A stretch of 60,583 nt of DNA, taken from contig JAJDAH010000240.1 in NCBI GenBank assembly GCA_029261965.1, forward strand, positions 1 through 60,583, given 5' to 3'. This DNA is from Polyangiaceae bacterium (GTDB lineage Bacteria > Myxococcota_A > Polyangia > Polyangiales > Polyangiaceae). The stretch's first letter is position 1. Every line of letters starts with the position of its first letter. Positions 19,490-26,777 of the stretch are shown here, piece after piece. The notes beneath the pieces are model-generated. The model was given only the letters and a program-made list of their open reading frames with translations, was not told the origin of the DNA and ran no database searches. The position numbers were made by a program, and so were the translations under genes.

Positions 19490-20300
19490 TCATCGTTTGC
19501 TGGTCCTGCTCCTTCTTGACCAGCACGCCGGCAAATGGCAGCTCGTTTCGAATACGCTCGGCGCCAACGCCGGCCTTGGCCAGCACGGCAATCCAGTCGA
19601 TGAGCTCGCTGGTGCTCGGTCGTTTGCGCATTCGTGGCACCGAACGCACGTCGAAAAACGCGCCGATCGCCTGATCCACCAACTCGCTGTCGGTCTCCGG
19701 GTGGTGGACTCGGACGATTCGTTTCATCAAGTCGGGCTCCGGGAAATCGATGAAATGGAAGATGCAACGGCGCAGGAACGCATCCGGGAGCTCCTTCTCG
19801 TTGTTGCTCGTGATGATGACGACCGGACGGTGCTTCGCGACGACCTCTTCGTTGGTTTCGTTGATGAAAAACCGCATTTGGTCGAGCTCGTGCAGCAAGT
19901 CGTTCGGGAACTCGATGTCGGCCTTGTCCACCTCGTCGATGAGTAGAACCACGCGTTTGTCCGAAGCGAGCGCGCGTCCGAGCGCGCCCTTGCGAATGTA
20001 GCGTCGAATGTCCCGCACCCCGTCCGGACCAGCGTCGCCGAAGCGCGCATCGTAGAGTCGCTGAACCGTATCGTAGACGTACAGCCCGTCTTGCGCGCGC
20101 GTGGTCGACTTGACTGGCCACATGATGAGCTCGAGACCGAGCGCATCCGAGACGGCCCTGGCGAGAAGCGTCTTGCCGGTGCCGGGCTCACCCTTGACGA
20201 GCAAGGGCCGCTCCAACGCGATCGCCGCGTTCACGGCTGCTTCGAGAGCGGGGTCAGTCAGGTACTCCTTAGTGCCCGTAAAATGTACGAAGTCAGTCAC
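19455..20300 (-). CDS. MoxR-family AAA+ ATPase (CoxD-like)
   Basis: A 281-residue AAA+ protein: Walker A GEPGTGKT (37-44), Walker B LLIDEVDKAD (Asp122, Glu123), sensor-1 region IITSNNEKELPDAFLRRC with the sensor Asn and arginine finger, and a C-terminal lid helix bundle. MoxR proteins act as chaperone-like ATPases that mature metalloenzymes or assemble complexes, usually with a von Willebrand factor A (vWA) partner encoded next door. No vWA gene is visible here; the next co-directional gene is the HAD phosphatase, which overlaps it. It starts with GTG (ACTGACTTCG follows), close to the divergent AstA-like gene, so the two probably share a short promoter region. Confidence 0.9.
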   Translation of the reverse strand: MTDFVHFTGTKEYLTDPALEAAVNAAIALERPLLVKGEPGTGKTLLARAVSDALGLELIMWPVKSTTRAQDGLYVYDTVQRLYDARFGDAGPDGVRDIRRYIRKGALGRALASDKRVVLLIDEVDKADIEFPNDLLHELDQMRFFINETNEEVVAKHRPVVIITSNNEKELPDAFLRRCIFHFIDFPEPDLMKRIVRVHHPETDSELVDQAIGAFFDVRSVPRMRKRPSTSELIDWIAVLAKAGVGAERIRNELPFAGVLVKKEQDQQTMSEAKSGRSRQW

Positions 20301-20365
20301 GGCGCGTTCGTAGCATGGACCCGGAGCCGAACCCAGTCCGTGATAGATTGATTAGCGAAATCGCG

Positions 20366-21415
20366 ATGAGCAACACCGCCGGGAAGCAGCAAATTCGCTA
20401 CGAGATTCGCAGCGCGCTACCCGACGACGAGAACGAGTTGTTCGACATCGCCGGCCACCTCGACACGGTCAACCTGCCGGAAGAGCGCAAGGCGATCCGC
20501 CAACTCCTCGGCGACAGCATCTCGAGCTTCGAAGGACAAACGGAACGGGCACTTCGGCGATACACCTTCGTGCTCGTCGACCTCGACAAGAACCGTCTGG
20601 CGGGCACGTCGATGGTGGTCGCTAAGCTCGGGCGCCGCGACGCGCCTTACATCTACTTGGACGTGCAGAAAGAGGAGAAGTATTCGAGCACGCAAGACAA
20701 ACACTTCGAGCACACGGTGCTTCGGGTGGGGTACTCCTACAATGGGCCGACCGAGATTGGTGGCCTCATCGTGCGGCCGGAATACCGACGCTCTCCGGAG
20801 CGATTGGGAATGCTGCTCTCCTACGTTCGCTTCCTGTACATCGCGGCCCACCGGGCGAGCTTCGAGGACGAGCTGCTCGCGGAGCTCTTGCCGCCTCTCG
20901 AACCAGATGGCACGAGCCACCTGTGGAACGCTTTCGGCCGACGCTTTACCGACATGAGCTACCGAGACGCCGACAGACTCTCGAGTCGGAGCAAAGACTT
21001 CATTCGAGACCTCTTCCCGAGTGGCGCCGTCTACGCGACGTTGCTCGACCCCCTCGCACAAGCAGTGATCGGCGAAGTGGGCGAAAAAACCAAGGGCGTG
21101 GAGAAAATGCTCCGCCGCATCGGCTTTCGCTACGCCGAGCGGGTCGATCCTTTCGACGGTGGCCCGCACTTCGTCGCAAGAACCAACGACGTCTCACTCG
21201 TGCGCAGCACCGTGCGCGCCACGCTCGGTGGCTACACTGTGAACGGCCGGCAAAACGCGCTCATCGCACGCGACATCGAGGGGGCGCCGTTCTTCCGTGC
21301 CCTTCTGGCCCCCGTGGAACTGAATGAAGAGCAGGTGCAACTCCCCGAAGCGGTCGCCGAACGGCTCGGGGTGGAAGTCGGAAGCGAGCTGAACTGCCTC
21401 CCGCTACCGGGTTGA
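20366..21415 (+). CDS. Arginine N-succinyltransferase-like acyltransferase (AstA family)
   Basis: A 349-residue protein. The ATG is chosen because it gives the usual AstA length (about 344 in E. coli); an upstream in-frame ATG at 20315 would add 17 residues of no family character. Recognisable AstA blocks are EIGGLIVRPEYRRSPERLGMLL, FLYIAAHRASFEDELLAELL, WNAFGRRFTDMSYRDADRLS, FPSGAVYATLLDPLAQAVIG and GFRYAERVDPFDGGPHFVA. AstA transfers succinyl from succinyl-CoA to arginine in the first step of the ammonia-producing arginine catabolic pathway. No astBCDE neighbours are present, so a different substrate or a scattered pathway is possible. No strong Shine-Dalgarno is seen. Confidence 0.87.
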   Translation: MSNTAGKQQIRYEIRSALPDDENELFDIAGHLDTVNLPEERKAIRQLLGDSISSFEGQTERALRRYTFVLVDLDKNRLAGTSMVVAKLGRRDAPYIYLDVQKEEKYSSTQDKHFEHTVLRVGYSYNGPTEIGGLIVRPEYRRSPERLGMLLSYVRFLYIAAHRASFEDELLAELLPPLEPDGTSHLWNAFGRRFTDMSYRDADRLSSRSKDFIRDLFPSGAVYATLLDPLAQAVIGEVGEKTKGVEKMLRRIGFRYAERVDPFDGGPHFVARTNDVSLVRSTVRATLGGYTVNGRQNALIARDIEGAPFFRALLAPVELNEEQVQLPEAVAERLGVEVGSELNCLPLPG

Positions 21416-21450
21416 GCTCACCGTTTCTTCGTGGCGCGCCGCCGGAGCTA

Positions 21451-23745
21451 TTACTTCGCCGAGGGCTCCATCGCCACGCTCGTGCCCTCCTGGCACTCGA
21501 TGGTCACCGTCCTGCCCTCGCTGATCCATTTGGGGCCTGGCAGCGCCAAGCGAACCCACCGGGTGCCGCACTTCAACTCGTGCCAACGATTCGTCGGCCC
21601 CGCCTCGATGCCCTGAACGTAGACGATGGCCTTGGTGGACGAAGACTGCACGTAAATGAGTCCGAGATCCCAGCGCATGCCCGACGTGTCGGGTTTCGCC
21701 GCGACCGGTGGGACGGTCGCCGAGGCGATCTCCGTCGCGGGCGCCGATTCCGCGGACGGCTCCGGCGGCGTCACGGCCGAGCTAGTGGAGGGCTCGGCCA
21801 ACGGAGGCACGGCCGAGCTCGTCGTCACGGCAGTCGAAGCCGGCGCCGTGGCAATCGGCTTGGACTCTTGGGGCACCAACGCGGCCCGCGGTCCCACGGC
21901 CTCGGCCGCGCGGGCCGCTACCGGTGCCGGCGGCTCGGGTGGCTTCTGACTCTTTTTTCCGAGGGCGGAGAACACGGCGAAACCGCCGCCCACAACCACA
22001 CCGAGCACGATGAGAAAGAAGATGCCGCTCGACATCTTCGACTCGTCGTCGTTTTTGGTGGCCGCCACTGCCGGTGGGCGTTGCTCGCCGGGTGGAATCG
22101 ACTTTTGCTTGGGCGGTGCGCGCACGACCAGCTTTGGCAACTCCTCGCTTCGAGGAGCAGTCCCGAGCACCTGGTCGAAATCTGACTCGGTGAGCGAATC
22201 GTGAGGCGCTTCCTTCGCGGTAACGGGGCGCGGAACGATGCTCTCCGGAGCACGGTCGGAGTGGCTCTTCTTCTTTGGTTTCGGCGGCGGCATCGACGAC
22301 AACCGAGGTGACCGGCCGTCGGGACGAGCCGGTGGGCCTGCCGGAGAAGACGAACGCTTTGCCGGGTGGGGTGGTGGCCGCGACGAGTGGGCGCCCCTCT
22401 TCGGTAGTGGCGGAGCCGTCAGACTGGACGGCGGGTTGCTCGGGACGGTGGAGCCGTGCGAATCGGATGAACGCGTTGGCTTCGGAGGCGCGCTACGGGA
22501 AAGCGTGCCCTTCGCTTGGGGTGTCGGGTCCAAAAGTACCGTCGAAGATCCAGGCGACACCGGCGGCGCGCCGAGCGACGGCGCGGTGCTTTGGGCCGGT
22601 GGCGGTGAGCTCGGTTGGTACGCATGCGGCGGCGCGGTGGACCGCTTGACCGACAACTGGCCGCGCTGGCAAGCGTTGTCGTAGATGTCCTGCCAGGTCC
22701 GGTCCCGCGTAGTCAGGCTGGCTTGGATCTCGACGCCAAACCCCGGTGGCACGGTGGCAGTGCCAGACTGCGAAAAGGGGCGGTTCCACGCTGGCCGAGC
22801 TTCGACGCGTACGAAGCGGCCGTCGAGCGGGGACTGGAGCTCGAGCCAGAGTGTGTCTTCAGGCGGCTTGGCGAGCGTGCGAATGTACAAGCCGCTTCGA
22901 CTCACGTTGTAGCTGTAGCCAAAGTCGTCCTCGGTATCGCCCGCCCGCCGAAAGGCCACCGTAGTTCCGAAGAGCACCCGATCACTGCCGCGGCCGTGCT
23001 CGGCGCTGCTACCGAGCTCGTTCGAGCGAAACAGCACGTTGGAGGGGGGATCGCCCTCGCTGACCACGGCGACCTGACTCATGCCCTCGAACGACCTTTC
23101 GAGACCGTCGAGCTCCGCCGGATCCGCGACGAATACCCAGTGGGCTTCTCCACCCGATTCCCGAGCGTTTGCGATTTGGCGACGCGGAGCACCGAACTTG
23201 GGCGTCGAGACGACGAGAGCCACGCCGCCGAGGCCCGAGAACTGCCGCGCCGAACTCTCATCGATGGCGTATTTGACGGTGTAGCCGGCGCTACGCAGAA
23301 CACGACCAACCACGTTGCACCGATCCACGTCCGGGTGCGCCACGAGCGCTTCGCCGCGATGGGATGGCGGCTCGGACGGTCGTGCATCGGGAAGTGAAGC
23401 CAGCCGGGCGGAGATGACGTCCGCCCGCACGGCGATCAAGTCATCTGCACCCCACAAGAACGCGCGAGCGAATCCATCGTCGGTCGGCCGGTCGGTGAAC
23501 ACGATGATGGGCACATTCGGCAACCCCGACTTGCTTCGAAGCTTCTGGCAGACGCGCTGGGAGAAATCCGAAGCCAAGTCGAGCAGCAGTGCCGCCGGCG
23601 TTTGCTTGGCGAGCCATTTCTCCGCCTCTTCGAGGCTGGGAACCTGACGAAATCCGAGACCAGCTGCCGCAACCGTGTCCGTTACCGTGCGGTAGCGCTC
23701 CCCCTCGAGGCTCGCCACCGCGAGCACGGTGCGCTCGCTGGCCAT
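21451..23745 (-). CDS. Tandem receiver-like / PilZ / membrane protein
   Basis: A 764-residue protein. Two receiver-like folds (about 5-115 and 120-235) precede a PilZ-like domain (about 255-365: RVLFGTTVAFRRAG, SRSGLYIRT, GFGVEIQ). A Pro/Ser/Lys-rich linker (about 385-570), one transmembrane helix (IFFLIVLGVVVGGGFAVF, about 575-592) and an Ala/Pro/Ser-rich stretch lead to a C-terminal beta domain (about 695-764) of PEGA-like appearance with two Cys. The first receiver keeps a phospho-acceptor-like Asp (LLLDLAS) but lacks the N-terminal acidic pair; the second is more degenerate. PilZ domains bind cyclic di-GMP in many bacteria, but here the RxxxR motif is only partly visible. I infer a signal-integrating membrane protein. 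The ATG start excludes a long unrelated extension. Confidence 0.78.
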   Translation of the reverse strand: MASERTVLAVASLEGERYRTVTDTVAAAGLGFRQVPSLEEAEKWLAKQTPAALLLDLASDFSQRVCQKLRSKSGLPNVPIIVFTDRPTDDGFARAFLWGADDLIAVRADVISARLASLPDARPSEPPSHRGEALVAHPDVDRCNVVGRVLRSAGYTVKYAIDESSARQFSGLGGVALVVSTPKFGAPRRQIANARESGGEAHWVFVADPAELDGLERSFEGMSQVAVVSEGDPPSNVLFRSNELGSSAEHGRGSDRVLFGTTVAFRRAGDTEDDFGYSYNVSRSGLYIRTLAKPPEDTLWLELQSPLDGRFVRVEARPAWNRPFSQSGTATVPPGFGVEIQASLTTRDRTWQDIYDNACQRGQLSVKRSTAPPHAYQPSSPPPAQSTAPSLGAPPVSPGSSTVLLDPTPQAKGTLSRSAPPKPTRSSDSHGSTVPSNPPSSLTAPPLPKRGAHSSRPPPHPAKRSSSPAGPPARPDGRSPRLSSMPPPKPKKKSHSDRAPESIVPRPVTAKEAPHDSLTESDFDQVLGTAPRSEELPKLVVRAPPKQKSIPPGEQRPPAVAATKNDDESKMSSGIFFLIVLGVVVGGGFAVFSALGKKSQKPPEPPAPVAARAAEAVGPRAALVPQESKPIATAPASTAVTTSSAVPPLAEPSTSSAVTPPEPSAESAPATEIASATVPPVAAKPDTSGMRWDLGLIYVQSSSTKAIVYVQGIEAGPTNRWHELKCGTRWVRLALPGPKWISEGRTVTIECQEGTSVAMEPSAK

Positions 23746-23936
23746 CGAAAAATCGTAACACGGGCGCGCGCCAGCGATGCGCGGTCGGCGCACTTCGGTA
23801 ACCTGGAGCTCGCTCGACGACTCGCATCTTCGCGGATGGCTGCCTTCTGTGATTCGACTCGGCACGGAAGCACCGGCCCCGATCCCCCGCTGTCCGCAGC
23901 CGTTCGGCGGTGGGCCATTTCGTCCTTGATAGTGCA

Positions 23937-23965
23937 TTGTTCTATTGGTACAGAATTTTTAGAAT
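23937..23965 (+). promoter_or_regulatory. Candidate sigma-70-type promoter in AT-rich island
   Basis: TTGTTC (23937-23942), a 17-nt spacer, then TAGAAT (23960-23965) sit 24 bp before the GMC oxidoreductase start. The surrounding 45 bp are strikingly AT-rich for this genome and hold a 9-bp direct repeat (agaattttt/agaattttc, 23952-23969) that could be an operator. The opposite-strand receiver/PilZ gene starts 190 bp away. Confidence 0.45.
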
Positions 23966-23989
23966 TTTCTTGAGCGCCACTGAAGCACC

Positions 23990-25954
23990 GTGATTTCGAC
24001 GACTTCCATCCAAGACGCCGTTCCGACGCGGGTCGAGGCGGACTCGACGAGCCCCCGCCGATTCTCACACCGAGAGCTGCTGATCGCGGAAGCACTCGCA
24101 AGCGCCGCCATACCGGAGGGCGCGAAGCTCGAAGGAGGCAACGCCAGAACAGCGAAACGGCTCGAGCGGTTCGCCAACCGGTCGGGCGCGGGATTCGTTG
24201 CCGCGGTCAAGAGCGGGCTGTGGACCGTCGAGCTCAGCACAGTCATCCGGCACGGTCGCCGATTCTCTTCACTTCCGCTCGCCCAAAGAATCTCATCTCT
24301 ACGAAAGTGGAACGAGAGCCGGTCGCGTCATCTTCGCTGGTTGCTGAAGGCCATTTTGGTCCCGGTCAAGTTCGCCCATTTCGACGACGACGAATTTTTT
24401 CGGAACGTCGGATGTTCGGCTGGAACGCAGGCGCCGAAAACCGCCGAGCCAGCACGCTGGAAGCAACAGATGCTCGACGGCAAGCAACTCGAAGAAGACA
24501 CCGATCTCGAATGCGAAGTCGTCGTCATCGGGACGGGCGCTGGCGGCGCCGCCGCTGCCTACGAGCTGGCGCGCCGCGGACGCGCCGTGCTCCTCCTCGA
24601 GGCTGGCGACTACCACGACCGCACACGCTTCGATGGGCGATCGCATCACTCGTTCAACCACATGTACCTCGCGAAGGGCGCGACGGTGGCGCTCGGCAAC
24701 ATCGGTGCGCCCGTGTGGGCCGGCGCAGCCGTCGGCGGCAGCACGATCATCAATTCGGGGACCTGCTACCGCGCGCCGGAATGGGTGCTCGAAGATTGGG
24801 CGGAAAAGTTCGGGCTCACGATGCTGTCCGCGCCCGCCCTCGCCCCCTACTACGAACGCGTCGAGGCCATGCTTCAGGTGGAAGAGGCTCCGCGCGCACA
24901 CTTGGGCGGGCCTGCACGGGTCGTCGCTCGAGGCGCTACCGCGCTCAAATTGAGCCACAAGCCGCTCCGGCGGAACGCACCGGGCTGCGACGGTCAGGGG
25001 GTGTGCTGTTTTGGTTGCCCGACCGGAGCGAAGCGGTCGACAGACGTCAGCTACGTTCCGGCGGCCCTCGACCGCGGCGCGCAGCTCGTCACCGCCGCCA
25101 ACGTCGAGCGAGTCGACGTCGTTGCTGGTCGCGCGCGCGGCGTCACCGCCCGGCTCGGGTCAGGGCGGATCCTCCGGGTGCACGCCGAGGTCGTCGTCGT
25201 CGCCGGGGGCAGCCTGCTCACACCAGGGTTGCTGGGTAGAAGCCAAGTCGCGACTCGTTCTGGGTGGCTCGGCAAGAACCTCAGCGTGCACCCCGCAAGC
25301 CGGGTGATGGCGATGTTCGACGAAGAAATCGACATGTCCCGCGGGATCCCCCAGAGCTACACCATCGACGAGTTCCGCCGGCAAGGCTTGATGTTCGAGG
25401 GAGCGTCCACTCCGCTCGACGTGACAGCGGCGGCGATTCCCTACGTCGGCGAGAAATTCACACGCACCATCGAGCGGTACCCGAACCTCGCGCAATTCGG
25501 TTTCATGATTCGAGACACGAGCCGAGGTGAGATCCGCTCGGGTCCTAAAGGGTTCCCCATCATTCGCTACGATCTCAATCGACGCGACACGGCTCGAATG
25601 CAGCACGCCATCGAAATCCTCAGCGAGGTATTTCTTCGCGCCGGTGCCACGCGAGTCATGCCCATGGTGCACGGGTTCGGAGAAATCAAAGCCGACCGAG
25701 ACCTCGAGGCGTTCCGTCGGCGGCGGCTCGAACCGGGGGACTTCGAAGTCACCGCGTATCACCCGCTCGGCACGTGCCGAATGGGGACCGATCCGGAGAA
25801 ATCCTGCGTGGGGCCCGATGGAGAGGCCCACGACACGGCCAATCTCCATGTCGCCGACGGGAGCGTGATTCCGTCGAGCCTCGGAGTGAACCCCCAGATG
25901 ACAATCATGGCGATGGCGCTGCGCACGGCGGAAGCCATCGACTCGCGACTCTAG
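23990..25954 (+). CDS. GMC-family FAD-dependent alcohol oxidase/dehydrogenase (long-chain alcohol oxidase-like)
   Basis: A 654-residue flavoprotein. An N-terminal helical extension (about 1-170) precedes the FAD-binding motif VIGTGAGGAAAAYELARRG (about residue 180). The GMC signature WAGAAVGGSTIINSGTCYRAP follows, then a Cys-rich segment (CDGQGVCCFGCPTGAK) also typical of plant and yeast long-chain fatty alcohol oxidases, and the C-terminal block TAYHPLGTCRMGTDP with its active-site His and HVADGSVIPSSLGVNPQMTI. The family oxidises primary alcohols, sterols or sugars using FAD. The N-terminal extension and Cys motif favour a long-chain alcohol or lipid substrate. It starts at GTG behind the candidate promoter. 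No signal peptide is seen. Confidence 0.88.
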   Translation: MISTTSIQDAVPTRVEADSTSPRRFSHRELLIAEALASAAIPEGAKLEGGNARTAKRLERFANRSGAGFVAAVKSGLWTVELSTVIRHGRRFSSLPLAQRISSLRKWNESRSRHLRWLLKAILVPVKFAHFDDDEFFRNVGCSAGTQAPKTAEPARWKQQMLDGKQLEEDTDLECEVVVIGTGAGGAAAAYELARRGRAVLLLEAGDYHDRTRFDGRSHHSFNHMYLAKGATVALGNIGAPVWAGAAVGGSTIINSGTCYRAPEWVLEDWAEKFGLTMLSAPALAPYYERVEAMLQVEEAPRAHLGGPARVVARGATALKLSHKPLRRNAPGCDGQGVCCFGCPTGAKRSTDVSYVPAALDRGAQLVTAANVERVDVVAGRARGVTARLGSGRILRVHAEVVVVAGGSLLTPGLLGRSQVATRSGWLGKNLSVHPASRVMAMFDEEIDMSRGIPQSYTIDEFRRQGLMFEGASTPLDVTAAAIPYVGEKFTRTIERYPNLAQFGFMIRDTSRGEIRSGPKGFPIIRYDLNRRDTARMQHAIEILSEVFLRAGATRVMPMVHGFGEIKADRDLEAFRRRRLEPGDFEVTAYHPLGTCRMGTDPEKSCVGPDGEAHDTANLHVADGSVIPSSLGVNPQMTIMAMALRTAEAIDSRL

Positions 25955-25987
25955 TCCCCTGATCCGTGGTCACTTGCAAACACCTGC

Positions 25988-26716
25988 TCATCCTGCGACG
26001 AGCTTCAAGAACCGTCTCAGTAGTTCCGACGCTTCGGGGCTCTCACCGAATCGCATTTTGGTCTCGACGCGTTCCGATTCGGTGAGGTGCGCGGCGTAGC
26101 TTTCGAGATAGCGTTCGAACCTACTGAGATTGGAAGTGCGATCGAGCTCGGGGTGAAACTGCGTCGCCCAGATCGGCTTGCCCGGCACCCGCAGAGCCTG
26201 CAGCGGGCTTTGCGGCGAGCTGGCCAGGTTCGGGATCCCGGTGGGGTGCCGGGTGGCTCGATCCTTGTGCCCCATTTGGGCGCAGAAAGTAGCCGGCAGC
26301 TCACCGAACAGAGGATCCTGTCGACTCTCCGCTGTCAGGCTGAGCTCGTAGGTGCCGACCTCGGTGTTTGCCGGGTCGTGAGCAACCTCGCCCCCCATGG
26401 CTTCGACGAGCAACTGATAGCCGAAACACGAGCCGAACATGGGATGTGAGGCTTCGGCGACACCACGAAGCAAGGCGAGGACTTCGTCGTGAAACGGGAG
26501 ATCACGTTTCGAAACGTAAAAGTCTCCGCTACCGCCGATGAACAACGCATCGTACTTTCCGACCTCCTCGAGCGTCGGCGGACCATCCAGCAGATTTCGG
26601 CACTCGAGATGCTCGTGTTCTACTGCCGCGGTTCGAACGAAACACTCCCGCTCGTGCTCCTTCGCCGGATCTTCGGGGTAGCGCGCTTGCAGGAGAAGGA
26701 CTTTTCCGCTCTTCAT
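25988..26716 (-). CDS. Class I glutamine amidotransferase-like protein
   Basis: A 242-residue stand-alone GATase1 domain: oxyanion region DALFIGGSGDFY, nucleophile elbow FGSCFGYQ (Cys97), and catalytic His188/Glu190 in ATQFHPELD. The layout matches the GuaA-N-like GATase1 proteins that release ammonia from glutamine or hydrolyse gamma-glutamyl bonds; no synthetase partner is fused or adjacent. The ATG precedes KSGKVLLLQARYP, with GAGGG upstream. An N-terminal extension in frame is antisense to the divergent LMF gene and is rejected. The stop faces the GMC gene stop across 33 bp. Confidence 0.88.
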   Translation of the reverse strand: MKSGKVLLLQARYPEDPAKEHERECFVRTAAVEHEHLECRNLLDGPPTLEEVGKYDALFIGGSGDFYVSKRDLPFHDEVLALLRGVAEASHPMFGSCFGYQLLVEAMGGEVAHDPANTEVGTYELSLTAESRQDPLFGELPATFCAQMGHKDRATRHPTGIPNLASSPQSPLQALRVPGKPIWATQFHPELDRTSNLSRFERYLESYAAHLTESERVETKMRFGESPEASELLRRFLKLVAG

Positions 26717-26777
26717 TTCGACCCTCGTGCAACCGCCCGCGAGCGGGCAGAATGCCGAGCCTAGCACGCGGTATCGT

